64,000 bases of DNA from Thermoleophilia bacterium (GTDB lineage Bacteria > Actinomycetota > Thermoleophilia > RBG-16-64-13): the NCBI GenBank assembly GCA_027493445.1, contig JAOSKU010000001.1, forward strand, positions 2,934,822-2,998,821. The letters run 5' to 3'. How positions within the stretch are numbered: the stretch's first letter is position 1; the number at the start of each line of letters is the position of its first letter. The notes under the pieces were generated by a model. The model was given only the letters and a program-made list of their open reading frames with translations. It was not told the DNA's origin and did not search any database. Positions 14,509 to 23,141 of the stretch are shown here, piece after piece. Position numbers and translations under genes: made by a program.

Positions 14509-16314
14509 GTGATCGTGAGACTCTCCCTGGGTACGCGCACCGTGCTCGTGGTCTTCGCCGTGTTGCTCCCGCTGACGGCAATCCTAGGCTACCTAACCTA
14601 CCGGTCTGAGAAGGCCCAAAACCTGGCCGCTGTGATTCAAGATGCCGCGGATTTCGGCGACGCTGTTGATGGCGTGATCCATGCGGCCATGTTGAACGAG
14701 GATCCGGGATCCGTGGCGGGCTTTGTCGAGCGCATGGAGGGGCCCGAGGAGATCGTCGACATTGTCATCTACAATGGGCGCGGCAACCCGGCGTTTTCCG
14801 ATCCGGAGGCGAGGCTGTCCGCCCAGGGGACGGAGGTGCTTCGCTCCCGCGAGCCCGCGGGTGCCGAGCTCATCATCGGGGAGGATCACGCGTACCGCAG
14901 CTTTCGCCCCATCGAGGTCGGCCCGGAGTGCTTCCGGTGCCATTTCGACTCCGAGGCCATCAGCGGGGTTATCCAGACGGATCTGTCGCTGGCCGCGGGA
15001 TACTCACGCTTGACGGCCTTGCGCAACCACTTCGTTGCTCAGAGCGTAGTGCTGGGCGGGTCGCTCGGACTCGTGCTGTGGATGATGCTTTCGCTGACCC
15101 TGGCCCGCCCGCTTCGAGCTCTAAGGGAGGGGGCCCAGCGGATCACCAGAGGTGACCTGAACGCCCGGATCGAGGTGCGCCGGCGGGACGAGGTCGGCGA
15201 TGTAGCCCAGGAGTTCAACCTCATGGCCGCCGAGCTGCAACGTCGAATCGAGGGGGTCGAGGATGCACACGAGAAGCTGCACTCCTCGATCCACCGAGTG
15301 GCCGAGGCATTGAGCTCGGCCTTGGACGTGAAGAGCATCAGGCAAATCTTGCTCTCAGAGTCGATGGCTGTGGCAGATTTTGAGTTCGGCGCCATCGTCC
15401 TCGTTGACGGAGGCTCGTTCTGCCTCGCTCCCGGCGAGGGCCCCACCACAGTTGAGAAGGGTGCCAAGCACGGACGCACGCTCCGCTCTCTCGAGTGCCA
15501 CATGGGGGCTCTGGCCCCCATGCTCTCCGGCGTCGCTCGGGCCAGAACACTGTACCGTTCGGCTGATATGGGCTTCGAGACCCTGGAGGTGCCTGGCGAG
15601 TGGGAGACACTGGTACTGGTCCCGATGGTCGCCGAAGGCGTGTCGATCGGTCATCTCATCCTGGCGTCTTCAAAGCACGTCGAGATGGACCTACCGCGAC
15701 GCCGGGCCCTCGAGTTCCTGGGGACGCAGGGCGCTACGGCCGTGGTTCACAGCCGCCTGCACGAGCAGGCCCAGGAGATGGCCGTCACCGACGGTCTGAC
15801 CGGCCTCTCCGACCATCGCCATTTCTACGAGCGGCTGGAAGTTGAGATGGCGCGGGCTGCACGCCATGGCTCGCCCTTGAGCCTCATACTGTTCGATCTG
15901 GACCATTTTAAGGAATACAACGACAGTGTGGGCCATCGCGGAGGAGACCAGGTGCTTCGGCGGGTGGCCGCGATCCTACGGGCCACCGTGCGCGAAGCGG
16001 ACGTGGTAGCCCGCTACGGGGGGGAGGAGTTCGCCGTGATTCTGCCCCACACGGGACCCGAGGAAGCCGCCCGCCTGGCTGACAGGCTGCGGGCCTCGGT
16101 CGAGAGTGAGCTCTTTCCTCAGCTGGAGGGTTCCCTTGGCGGTCGAGTCACGCTCTCAGCCGGCGTGGCGTCGCTGTCCCGTGGCACCAGCACCGTCGAG
16201 GCGCTGGTGGAAGCGGCCGACAGGTCGATGTACGCCGCCAAGTCACAGGGGCGCAACCGCGTGGTGTCGGCCTCGGATGCGGCCGGTGCGGGTGCCCTTC
16301 CCTCCGAAGGCTGA
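14509..16314 (+). CDS. Diguanylate cyclase with a periplasmic heme-c sensor domain (HAMP-GAF-GGDEF)
   Basis: This 601-residue membrane sensor should make cyclic di-GMP. An N-terminal helix (VLVVFAVLLPLTAILGYL) precedes an extracytoplasmic domain of about 140 residues with one CFRCH heme-c motif at residues 141-145. The second helix is VVLGGSLGLVLWMMLSLTLA, followed by HAMP (RPLRALREGAQRITRGDLNARI), a GAF-like region (about 260-430) and a GGDEF domain. That domain has the active-site GGEEF near residue 505, FDLDHFKEYND, and no EAL. A covalent heme suggests redox or gas sensing, as in the Geobacter heme-PAS sensors. The start is GTG 14509; GTG 14515 is possible. It is followed at once by the DUF4388 gene. 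Confidence 0.92.
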   Translation: MIVRLSLGTRTVLVVFAVLLPLTAILGYLTYRSEKAQNLAAVIQDAADFGDAVDGVIHAAMLNEDPGSVAGFVERMEGPEEIVDIVIYNGRGNPAFSDPEARLSAQGTEVLRSREPAGAELIIGEDHAYRSFRPIEVGPECFRCHFDSEAISGVIQTDLSLAAGYSRLTALRNHFVAQSVVLGGSLGLVLWMMLSLTLARPLRALREGAQRITRGDLNARIEVRRRDEVGDVAQEFNLMAAELQRRIEGVEDAHEKLHSSIHRVAEALSSALDVKSIRQILLSESMAVADFEFGAIVLVDGGSFCLAPGEGPTTVEKGAKHGRTLRSLECHMGALAPMLSGVARARTLYRSADMGFETLEVPGEWETLVLVPMVAEGVSIGHLILASSKHVEMDLPRRRALEFLGTQGATAVVHSRLHEQAQEMAVTDGLTGLSDHRHFYERLEVEMARAARHGSPLSLILFDLDHFKEYNDSVGHRGGDQVLRRVAAILRATVREADVVARYGGEEFAVILPHTGPEEAARLADRLRASVESELFPQLEGSLGGRVTLSAGVASLSRGTSTVEALVEAADRSMYAAKSQGRNRVVSASDAAGAGALPSEG

Positions 16315-16317
16315 GCG

Positions 16318-16872
16318 GTGTCCCGGGTCGTCCTCCAAGGTCAACTGAGATCTTTCGGTCTCCTGAACACGGTCCAGTTCCTCTGCGGCGGTGGTCTTAC
16401 AGGGGCCCTCAGGATCTATCAGTACGGACTGACCTTCACCATCTACATGGACAAGGGGTACATGGTGTCGGCCAGCTCGCCCGATCAGGAGCCGGTGGGA
16501 GCCAGGCTGCTACGCAAGGGCAAGGTGACCCCCGCGCAGCTGGACCGAGCCCTCGGACTCCAGCGCATCGCGGAACAGCGGGGCAAGCACCTTCCCATAG
16601 GCCGGGTGCTCGTGCATCAGAAGATGATCTCCGCGCGGGACCTGGAGGAGTGCGTATTCGACCAGATCATCGAGACGATATGCCTCTCGCTCGAGCTCCC
16701 CGACCCCTATTTCAGCTTCGCCCGGCTGGACCTCATCCACCCGGCCAAGTTCCGGGCCTTCGTCCACTTCCAGTTCGCTCTTCTGGAAGCCTTCCGCATC
16801 GCCGACGAGATCCGTCGGAAGCAGCATGAGAATCGGGGCGCGGCGCGGCCAGGCGGCGGGCGTCCGGTGTGA
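16318..16872 (+). CDS. DUF4388 (PatA-type N-terminal domain) protein
   Basis: The 184-residue protein matches DUF4388: LQGQLRSFGLLNTVQFLCGGGLTGALRI, then YQYGLTFTIYMDKGYMVSASS and the ARLLRKGKVTPAQLDRAL segment usual after the domain. DUF4388 proteins often accompany response regulators, c-di-GMP signalling or roadblock proteins in gliding bacteria. No enzyme motif was found. GTG 16318 lies 3 nt after the cyclase stop, so the two genes are one unit and the product may act downstream of the heme-sensing cyclase. Confidence 0.8.
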   Translation: MSRVVLQGQLRSFGLLNTVQFLCGGGLTGALRIYQYGLTFTIYMDKGYMVSASSPDQEPVGARLLRKGKVTPAQLDRALGLQRIAEQRGKHLPIGRVLVHQKMISARDLEECVFDQIIETICLSLELPDPYFSFARLDLIHPAKFRAFVHFQFALLEAFRIADEIRRKQHENRGAARPGGGRPV

Positions 16873-16885
16873 GATCGCCCAGCCA

Positions 16886-16960
16886 GAGCTCGGTTCGGAA
16901 TGACGCATCGCCCCGCCCAGGGCGGCCTGGGGGCCGGGGCTTCGTTCTTGAGACGAGCTC
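16886..16960 (+). repeat. Dispersed repeat, short (75 bp) form
   Basis: The ends GAGCTCGGTTCGGAATGACGC and GGGGCTTCGTTCTTGAGACGAGCTC flank a C/G-rich middle. The outer GAGCTCG/CGAGCTC pair is perfect. The central hairpin of full copies is missing. It starts 13 nt after the DUF4388 stop. The remaining bases to 17013 show nothing else. Confidence 0.75.
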
Positions 16961-17013
16961 TTTGGCGGCTAGCGGCCTCGTGCGGCCCGTGCCCTGACGC
17001 GCTGCTGAGGCGG

Positions 17014-17331
17014 TCAGCCCTCGCAGGGATCGTGAACGTGGCAAACCTCGGGCTGAGGTAGTGGATGCTCGGCGGCCGCGGAAGTGTCCTCGTCGGGTGG
17101 GACTGCCTCTCGGTCGGTCATCTCGACGGCGAAGTCGGGGCAGAGCTGCTCGCACAGGCGGCAGGATGTGCAGGCCTGAGGGTCTACGAGCTTGGGCGAG
17201 CCCGAGGAGTCGGGCCGGATGGCCGAGGTGGGGCAAAAATGCGTGCAGATGCCGCACTGCTTGCAGCGCCGGGCGTCGAACACCGGTATCTGCCCGGTCT
17301 TCTTGGAGCGTGACTTTGTCGCGTCTGTCAC
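17014..17331 (-). CDS. 2[4Fe-4S] ferredoxin
   Basis: This 105-residue ferredoxin has two clostridial-type clusters: CKQCGICTHFCP and CTSCRLCEQLCP. It resembles the delta subunit of 2-oxoacid:ferredoxin oxidoreductases (IPVFDARRCKQCGICTHFCPT is close to KorD/VorD), but no alpha, beta or gamma subunit gene is adjacent, so it may be a free electron carrier. The tail is acidic and Pro-rich and ends in HVHDPCEG. The open frame runs up to 17511 only because the upstream repeat lacks a stop. GTG 17331 is preceded by GGAAGG and is the plausible start. Confidence 0.88.
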   Translation of the reverse strand: MTDATKSRSKKTGQIPVFDARRCKQCGICTHFCPTSAIRPDSSGSPKLVDPQACTSCRLCEQLCPDFAVEMTDREAVPPDEDTSAAAEHPLPQPEVCHVHDPCEG

Positions 17332-17344
17332 AGTCGCCTTCCAG

Positions 17345-17503
17345 GAGCTCGTTTTAGAATGGCGCCTCGCCGTCGGGTGGGCGAGTGCGAGGCAAGGGCG
17401 CAAGAAGCGGGCGCAGCCGGAGGCTACGGCCGCGACCGAAGACACCCCATCGGGCCGGCCAGCGCGGCCGCGGCGGCCGGGGCTTCGTTTCGAGAGCAGC
17501 TCC
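17345..17503 (+). repeat. Dispersed repeat, full-length diverged copy
   Basis: It begins GAGCTCGTTTTAGAATGGCGCC and ends GGGGCTTCGTTTCGAGAGCAGCTC; the last arm is imperfect. The middle hairpin is GCAGCC-GGA-GGCTAC. It fills the space between the ferredoxin start and the stop of the PAP2 gene (24 nt away), so it is 3' of the PAP2 gene. Confidence 0.8.
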
Positions 17504-17526
17504 GAAGGCATTGTACACCGGGGACA

Positions 17527-18105
17527 TCAGAGTCGAGCGCCCAGGAGCAGCACCGATCCGGTCAGGATCACGCCGGCCGCGGCGCCGACCACCACCTGGT
17601 TCGGGTTGTGACGCCCGAGGGCGACTCGAGACCACCCGATGGCGGGCACCAGCGGCGCCAGCAGAGCGCTCATCGAGCCGAGCATCCACCAGAGGATGAT
17701 GAGGCTGCCGGCGGCAGTAGCCGCGTGGAAGCTAACCTTCCACCTGACAGTGGTCATGGTGAGCACGGTGCCGTTGACCAGTGCGGCCGTCAGGGTTACC
17801 TCCAGCGGCCGGGGTCCGTCGAGGGCGGCCACCAGGGCGAGTGATAGGGCCGAAGCGAGTAGGGCGATCAGCAGAGGTCTCAATCGCTGCTCGCGCAAAG
17901 CCAAGTGGAAGTCGGCGACCCTGCGGGCCCGCACGCGACGAGCCAGGTCGGCGGCCGGTAGGCCCGCCGCCAGCAGGGAGGTGGTCGCTCCCCAAGCTAC
18001 GGCCGAGCGCCACGAAGGCGCGCTGAGCGCGCTCACCGTCACGAGCAGGTAGACGCCCGTGAGGATCGGCTGGAAGACTGTGGAAAGCAGTCGGGCGATG
18101 GGCAT
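17527..18105 (-). CDS. PAP2-superfamily membrane phosphatase-like protein
   Basis: The 192-residue integral membrane protein has about five helices and ends with a PAP2-like phosphatase core. KVSFHAATAAGS corresponds to the SxH motif and GWSRVALGRHNPNQVVVGAAAG to the SRxxxxxHxxxD-type motif, but the last acidic residue is replaced by Asn/Gln (HNPNQ). It could dephosphorylate undecaprenyl or other lipid phosphates, or be catalytically weak. The start ATG 18105 lies 27 nt downstream of a hairpin that follows a small ORF on the same strand. Confidence 0.78.
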   Translation of the reverse strand: MPIARLLSTVFQPILTGVYLLVTVSALSAPSWRSAVAWGATTSLLAAGLPAADLARRVRARRVADFHLALREQRLRPLLIALLASALSLALVAALDGPRPLEVTLTAALVNGTVLTMTTVRWKVSFHAATAAGSLIILWWMLGSMSALLAPLVPAIGWSRVALGRHNPNQVVVGAAAGVILTGSVLLLGARL

Positions 18106-18131
18106 AGTCCTCGCGCGGCCGGCTCAGTAAA

Positions 18132-18151
18132 GGGGCGCCCAGAGGCGCCCC
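18132..18151 (-). terminator. Hairpin before the PAP2 gene
   Basis: GGGGCGCC-caga-GGCGCCCC is a perfect 8-bp stem, followed on the minus strand by TTT. It lies between the small ORF at 18185-18259 and the PAP2 start, so it either ends the small transcript or attenuates the PAP2 gene. GGTACC-gt-GGTACC next to it is another palindrome. Confidence 0.65.
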
Positions 18152-18184
18152 AGGTACCGTGGTACCGATGATGCCGCGAGCAGT

Positions 18185-18259
18185 TTACCGTCGTGCTCGG
18201 GACCGCGGTCGGCAGCCCTCGCTGCAATGGGCCACCCGCGGGACCATGAACCTCTTCAT
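18185..18259 (-). CDS. Possible 24-residue small protein or leader peptide
   Basis: On the minus strand AGGGAGGATTCC precedes ATG 18259, and a 24-codon frame (MKRFMVPRVAHCSEGCRPRS...) ends in TAA. The peptide is basic and has a CSEGC pair. The strong ribosome binding site and the terminator-like hairpin 34 nt after the stop suggest it is real. It may be a regulatory leader for the PAP2 gene, but no codon run shows what it would sense. Confidence 0.4.
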   Translation of the reverse strand: MKRFMVPRVAHCSEGCRPRSRARR

Positions 18260-18333
18260 GGAATCCTCCCTGGGTCGGGTTAGCTGGACACAGAATACCA
18301 CCGGGCCGCTTATAGGGGAAGGGGGTATCCCGG

Positions 18334-18355
18334 GAGTTCGTCTTGAAACGAGCTC
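18334..18355. repeat. Hairpin matching only the arms of the dispersed repeat
   Basis: GAGTTCGT-cttgaa-ACGAGCTC contains the outer arms of the family closed by a 6-nt loop with no core. It lies about 50 nt downstream of the stop of the minus-strand gene at 18404. It may represent an empty site or a plain terminator. Confidence 0.6.
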
Positions 18356-18403
18356 TGAGGGCGTCTTGCGCTCGGGCGTGCCCCGGTTGGTGGCGCGACC
18401 TGG

Positions 18404-19471
18404 TCACAGGCGTTCCCGCAGCCACGAGGAGGTCTCGTGGGCCAGGGCGAAGCAGCGCTCGGCGGTCGACACGGGGAGGCTGCCCGTGCCACAGGCCGGT
18501 GAGACGAAGGCCGTTCTCAGCACCTGATCTACGTCGACGGCCCCGGTGGCGGCCAGGGCTTCGGCACCCGTCAACACCCGGTGGGCCGCCTGCTCGGGAC
18601 CCCAGGTGTGGGCCCGTTCGTCGTTAGGCACGCAGCCGAAGGCCAGAAGGCCGCCGCCGGCCACGAAAGCGGCCAGCGGCTCGCGCTGGGTGACGACCGA
18701 GTCCAGGTAATCGGCTGCATCGAAGTTGAGCACGTCGACCGGCAGCTCGGCCACTCTCTCCCAGTCCGTGCCCCCGCACACGTGGATGCCTGCGAGGCAG
18801 GGTATGAAGCTCAGGCACTCCTGGAGGGCGGGGAAGGCGATGCCACTCGGGATATTGACGAAGGCCGAGCCCAGCTGCGTCAGGCTGGGCTCGTCGACCA
18901 TGATGAGCGGTACCGAGTCGGGCGCCCAGGCTCCGAGCATTTCGGCCTGCCAGCGGGCCTTCATGGCGAGCAGACGAGTGGCTATGTCCCGCAGGGTGTC
19001 GTCGTAGAGCAAGGCCCGGCGGTCCTCGCGCGGTATGGCGAGGCCGAAGCTCACCGGGCCGGTGATCTGACCCTTGACGAAAGGCGGGTCGATGTCCCGC
19101 AGGGCCTGCTCGAGGAGCGGCAGGGCGGCCGCATGGGACTCCCCTATGGCGAATGCAGCCGGATCGTCGGCCTCGTAGGCCTCCAAGAAGGCGGTCACCT
19201 CCTCGACAGGGAGCTCGGCGCGGACGTAAACCCTCTGGGCCGTCTGGTCGACCACCAGGCCAGGAAGACCCTCGGCGAACTGCACATACATGTTCTCCAG
19301 GTATGAGCGGCGGGGAAGTTGGGGCCAGGCCGGGATGTCGGGTGTTCGCGCCAGGATCAGGTCAAGCGCGGCGCGGGCGTCGGTATGGGGCACGGAGCCG
19401 ACCGCCATGGCGGCGCACCGTGGGGCTCGAGCCTGGCGTGTTGCGAGACCCGGCTTGCTGAATCCTCGCAT
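18404..19471 (-). CDS. Methionine synthase (cobalamin-independent)/UROD-like TIM-barrel protein
   Basis: The 355-residue protein resembles the C-terminal barrel of MetE and related UROD-superfamily proteins of anaerobes and methanogens. GSVPHTDARAALDLIL is the family opening, followed by GQITGPVSFGL, MVDEPSLTQLG, IHVCGGTDWERVAELPVDVLNFDA and VSPACGTGSLP. The HxC (HVC) and late cysteine (SPACG) are placed like MetE zinc ligands. It probably transfers a methyl group or binds a methylated cofactor; the substrate is unknown. ATG 19471 was chosen; the inner ATG before AVGSVPHTD is an alternative. Its 3' side holds a solo repeat hairpin. Confidence 0.8.
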   Translation of the reverse strand: MRGFSKPGLATRQARAPRCAAMAVGSVPHTDARAALDLILARTPDIPAWPQLPRRSYLENMYVQFAEGLPGLVVDQTAQRVYVRAELPVEEVTAFLEAYEADDPAAFAIGESHAAALPLLEQALRDIDPPFVKGQITGPVSFGLAIPREDRRALLYDDTLRDIATRLLAMKARWQAEMLGAWAPDSVPLIMVDEPSLTQLGSAFVNIPSGIAFPALQECLSFIPCLAGIHVCGGTDWERVAELPVDVLNFDAADYLDSVVTQREPLAAFVAGGGLLAFGCVPNDERAHTWGPEQAAHRVLTGAEALAATGAVDVDQVLRTAFVSPACGTGSLPVSTAERCFALAHETSSWLRERL

Positions 19472-19523
19472 GCTGGCTGGTCCTCCGGACGGCGCGGGAG
19501 CCCGGCCGTCCTCAGTGGTTGAC

Positions 19524-21848
19524 CTATCCTCCAAACTGCCAGCGGGGCGACTTCGACCTGCCCCGGCGGCGGGAGGTACTCTGGGCGCGCCGCGCGGTCC
19601 ACCAGCGGGCAACCCCGGGACAACCGTACCATGCGGCGACGGTCCACACGGGTCCTCGGCGGCGGCGGAGCGAGGCCACGCTGCGCCGCCGCAACCTCTC
19701 GGCGGCTCTCAGGTCCTCCCCGGACGGGGGCCGGCCTCCGAAAAGCACGGCCTGAGCTCGATTGATCACCGGCGTGGCGTCGACCCCGGTGGTCTGTCGC
19801 AGGAGTGCCGCGAGCTCATTCAACGTGGCGCCTCGAGGCACGGCAAGCCCCAGATCCACTGCATCGGCGCGCAGGAGGGCCAGGGAGGCCCGCAGTCGTT
19901 CGGTGTCCGAACCGCGACGGAGCCCCCTGCCCCGATATCGCCGGCGGGCCGGAGGCCAGCCAAAGGCTGCCATAACCAGCAAGGCGGCCAGCGCCAGGCG
20001 GCCGAAGCGAACCGGGGCCCCGGCGGCCGCGCCCGGAGAGTCGGCTCCGAAGTTGCCGCCTTCGGGGGGCAGGCCGGCCGTGGGCGGCAAGGTGGGCGTG
20101 GTGGCGGCGGAGGAAGCATCATGGGGAAACGGGTCGACGAATCCGGGGAGGTCGATGAGACCCCGGGCAGGGGGTAGCGCTCTGCCCGGCGTGGGGTCGA
20201 ACGGCAGCCATCCGAACCTCGGGAAGTACACTTCCACCCAGGAGTGCGCGTTGTTGCTGGTCACCAGGTAGGTCTGCGGATCGACCAGTTGGCCCGTGGT
20301 GAAGCCTGTGGCCACCCGGGCGGGGATGCCGTTCAGGCGGAGAAGCAGGGCCATGGAGCCGGCGAAGTGCTGGCAGTAGCCCGTGTGCGTGTCGAGAAGG
20401 AAGGCGGCGATGGGAGAGCGCAGGGTCGAGTCGGGCACCTCCAAGGAGTAGAGGTAGCGGGTACGGAGGAAGCGCTCGATCAGCAGGGTGACCTCGTAGG
20501 GGTCGGTCTCGCCTGTGACGACCGAGGCGTTCAGGTCGTAAACGGCCAGGAACTCGTCGCCGAAAGCCCAGGAATCCTTGACCAACTGCTGCCAGTCCTC
20601 CCCGGCCTCGCGGGCCTCGGCAACCTGGGCGGCGGAGGGGAGCGGGAGCGCCGTGTACTCAGCCCTGACCTCCTCGGTGTAGTCCCAACCCAGGCCCACC
20701 AGCTGCTCCGGCCGCAGGCGGGTGATCTCGGCGGCGATCTCGTACTCCAGGGGAGCGCTGAGGGTGGTGTCGGCCCGCAGAGCCCCTGCGTCCGAGGCGT
20801 ATATCGACACGGGTAGGTCGAGGGTGATGGCGTTGGCTCTTCCTCCCACGAAGATGTACGTGGTCGACATGTTCTGCAGAGCGAAGCGCTCGGTCACCTG
20901 CATGATGGTCGGGTCGGACTCCGATGGCTGCCTGAGCGTGCGCGTCCCCGGGCCCTCGTCGAGCTGGTTCAGGAAGGCGTTGCGGTTCAACCAGGAGTCG
21001 CCTGTGAAGACATCCAGGTCGGTGGCTTTCCAGTAGGAGGGCACCGGCGAGGTCACCCGCAACACGGGTATGGGGTTGCCAGGGTCGAGCAGCCGGGGGT
21101 AGTTCTGGCGCCAGTTGAAGACCACGGCCGTCCCCTGGCCCTGCCCGAAGGGATCCCAGGTGCGCCAGTCCTGCCAGCCTCCAGTGACGATGCCGGGGAT
21201 GCCGGCCAGCAGGGCCAGGGCCATGAGGATGCTGACCCCTCCCACTCCCAGGCCGGCCAGTGCCTCGCGCGGTCCCCAGCGCCTACGGGTCAGGCCCTGG
21301 GCGGTCAGCAGCAGCAGCACGATGAGGATGAGGAAGACGGCCGCCATGCGGGTGTCGCCCTGGCTCTGGTCGACCGTCAGGCTCACCCCAAGCAGCCCCA
21401 GGAGCACACCGGCGCCCACCAGGGGGCGGCGCCCCCCCAGAGCCAGAATCGCGGCCAGGGCCGTGACACCGTACACCCAGAGCAGAATCAGAAGTCTCAG
21501 GCCGGGGACGCCTGCCAGCGTGAGGGGGAACACGTCCTCGGCGTACGCGGCCGCTCCGTAGCGGAGCTCAGCCGCGTAGAAGCCGTATTGGGCCCGCCAG
21601 CCTTCGATGTCGGTTGGCACGGGCGTGTCGATCCGCAGCAGCAGGTAGGCGCCCATCGGCAGGAGGAGCAGGGAGAGGGGCGCGAGGCGGCGGTGGATCA
21701 ACCCCGGAAGACCTACGATCAGCGCGACGCCCCCCACGAGCAGCAGTCGTTCCGTGATGTGCGGCTGCACCGTGCGGTCCACGGCCAGGGTCGTGGCGGC
21801 TGCCAGGGCGGCGAAGGCCAACAGGTAGGCGGTGCGTCTCAGGATCAT
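19524..21848 (-). CDS. TgpA-type membrane transglutaminase-like protein
   Basis: The 774-residue protein has about six N-terminal helices (the DUF3488/TgpA region), a long extracytoplasmic section, and a transglutaminase core. The core has Cys in HTGYCQHFAGSMALLLR, His in NNAHSWVEVYF and Asp in LPFDPTPG. A late membrane helix (RLALAALLVMAAFGW) and a cytoplasmic DUF4129-like tail follow. It is the usual partner of MoxR and DUF58 genes, which lie directly upstream with 8-12 nt gaps. The set is often linked with cell-envelope or protein-assembly functions, but the precise role is not settled. Confidence 0.92.
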   Translation of the reverse strand: MILRRTAYLLAFAALAAATTLAVDRTVQPHITERLLLVGGVALIVGLPGLIHRRLAPLSLLLLPMGAYLLLRIDTPVPTDIEGWRAQYGFYAAELRYGAAAYAEDVFPLTLAGVPGLRLLILLWVYGVTALAAILALGGRRPLVGAGVLLGLLGVSLTVDQSQGDTRMAAVFLILIVLLLLTAQGLTRRRWGPREALAGLGVGGVSILMALALLAGIPGIVTGGWQDWRTWDPFGQGQGTAVVFNWRQNYPRLLDPGNPIPVLRVTSPVPSYWKATDLDVFTGDSWLNRNAFLNQLDEGPGTRTLRQPSESDPTIMQVTERFALQNMSTTYIFVGGRANAITLDLPVSIYASDAGALRADTTLSAPLEYEIAAEITRLRPEQLVGLGWDYTEEVRAEYTALPLPSAAQVAEAREAGEDWQQLVKDSWAFGDEFLAVYDLNASVVTGETDPYEVTLLIERFLRTRYLYSLEVPDSTLRSPIAAFLLDTHTGYCQHFAGSMALLLRLNGIPARVATGFTTGQLVDPQTYLVTSNNAHSWVEVYFPRFGWLPFDPTPGRALPPARGLIDLPGFVDPFPHDASSAATTPTLPPTAGLPPEGGNFGADSPGAAAGAPVRFGRLALAALLVMAAFGWPPARRRYRGRGLRRGSDTERLRASLALLRADAVDLGLAVPRGATLNELAALLRQTTGVDATPVINRAQAVLFGGRPPSGEDLRAAERLRRRSVASLRRRRGPVWTVAAWYGCPGVARWWTARRAQSTSRRRGRSKSPRWQFGG

Positions 21849-21855
21849 CTTGTCG

Positions 21856-23130
21856 TCACGCCCCCAGCAGGGTCGCCGTGGAAGCTGGTCGCCTGCCCTG
21901 ATCCCCCGCGGGGAAGGAAAGCGACGCCTCGATGTGCTCCCCTCGCCGCAGGCTCACGCTGGGGATGCCGGCCCCGAGAAGCTGCAGGAGGAAGCGTTTT
22001 CGGTCGGGATCGGTGGGCGCTGGCGCTTCGCCGGGCGCAAAGCTGGGAGCGACGATGTGGATCAGGTAGACAGGCAGCCCCTTTTCCCGCAGGCTCACCA
22101 GCTCGGTCAGCAGCCCCGGGTCGGAGGCCGGGGAGACTACCACCAGCGCCCGGCCCTTCGCCACCAGTGCTCGGTGCCGCTCGAGGCTGGCGTTCAGGAA
22201 GGCCGGCGCATCGGCTTTCGCTCCGGCCAGGACTTTCAAGAGCTCATTGCGCCCTCGGTCGCCCGCGTCGAGCGAAACCACGTCATCGTCCCCCCAGTGA
22301 CGCACCAGGGTGACGGCGAAGCCCTCGCGCAAGACGTAGTCGCCGATGCTGCCCGCTGCGGAGACCGCCGTCTCGAAAGTGTTGTCAGAGGCGTCCCCCA
22401 CCTGGGCGGCGCGAGTGCCGTCGAGCAACAGGATCACGTCGGAACGGGTGGGCTCCTCAACCTCTCGGAGCATGAGACTGCCGGTCTTGGCGGTGCTCTT
22501 CCAATCGATGCGGCTTAGCGGCTCCCCCGGCTGGTGCGGACGCACGCCGCGCAGGTCGAGGGAGCCGTGAGCCGGCGAAGGCCTCGTCGTATGGCTCTGG
22601 CCGAGCCCCCGGTCGCCGAAGAAGACGCAGCTGCGCAGTCGGGCGATGTTAGGGAGTACGGTCACTACCAGTTCGCCGCCGGCCCGCCGTCGCCGGCGGG
22701 CCAAGCCTAAGGGGTCCGACACCGATAGGGTTGGTCCGGGCAGGGAGAAGACGCCCCGGCGCAGGGGTGGCAGAGGCTGCTGGGCGGCGTGGTCGGCTCG
22801 AGGGCCGAGCGGGCTCAGCTCGAGAATGGCCAGCGATCCGGTCATGTCACGCAGATCCTGGTTGATCTGCAACGAAGCCGATGGCACCAGGGATCCGTTG
22901 CGAACGCGCATATGCATGGCGGCCCCATCGCCGGCCACCGGGGTCTCCGGGTCGAGGGACCGGCTGATGTCGATGCGGGCGCCCGTGATCAACACCATGA
23001 TCCAGGATAGGAGCGCAAGGGCGACAAGGCCGAACGAAGCCAGGAACAGCTCGTAGGTGCCGACCAGGCGTCCTCCGAGGTAGGTCGCCATTGCCAGGAG
23101 CAGAAGGCCTGTCCCGCGCCGGGTGAGCAT
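21856..23130 (-). CDS. DUF58-domain membrane protein
   Basis: This 424-residue protein has two N-terminal helices (GTGLLLLAMATYLGGRLVG and FLASFGLVALALLSWIMVLITG). The DUF58 signature is EPLSRIDWKSTAKTGSLMLREV, followed by a vWA-like segment DVILLLDGTRAAQVG with an Asp in the metal-site position. A long C-terminal half follows. It forms a MoxR-DUF58-transglutaminase operon with tight spacing: 11 nt after moxR and 7 nt before the transglutaminase. It probably works with the MoxR AAA+ ATPase at the membrane. Confidence 0.93.
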   Translation of the reverse strand: MLTRRGTGLLLLAMATYLGGRLVGTYELFLASFGLVALALLSWIMVLITGARIDISRSLDPETPVAGDGAAMHMRVRNGSLVPSASLQINQDLRDMTGSLAILELSPLGPRADHAAQQPLPPLRRGVFSLPGPTLSVSDPLGLARRRRRAGGELVVTVLPNIARLRSCVFFGDRGLGQSHTTRPSPAHGSLDLRGVRPHQPGEPLSRIDWKSTAKTGSLMLREVEEPTRSDVILLLDGTRAAQVGDASDNTFETAVSAAGSIGDYVLREGFAVTLVRHWGDDDVVSLDAGDRGRNELLKVLAGAKADAPAFLNASLERHRALVAKGRALVVVSPASDPGLLTELVSLREKGLPVYLIHIVAPSFAPGEAPAPTDPDRKRFLLQLLGAGIPSVSLRRGEHIEASLSFPAGDQGRRPASTATLLGA

Positions 23131-23141
23131 CGCCGGTACCG

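Noticed and set aside
17332..17511. N-terminal extension of the ferredoxin ORF
   Set aside because: This part lies in a dispersed repeat and the spacer before the gene, and its sequence recurs at other repeat copies; a start with ribosome site exists at 17331.
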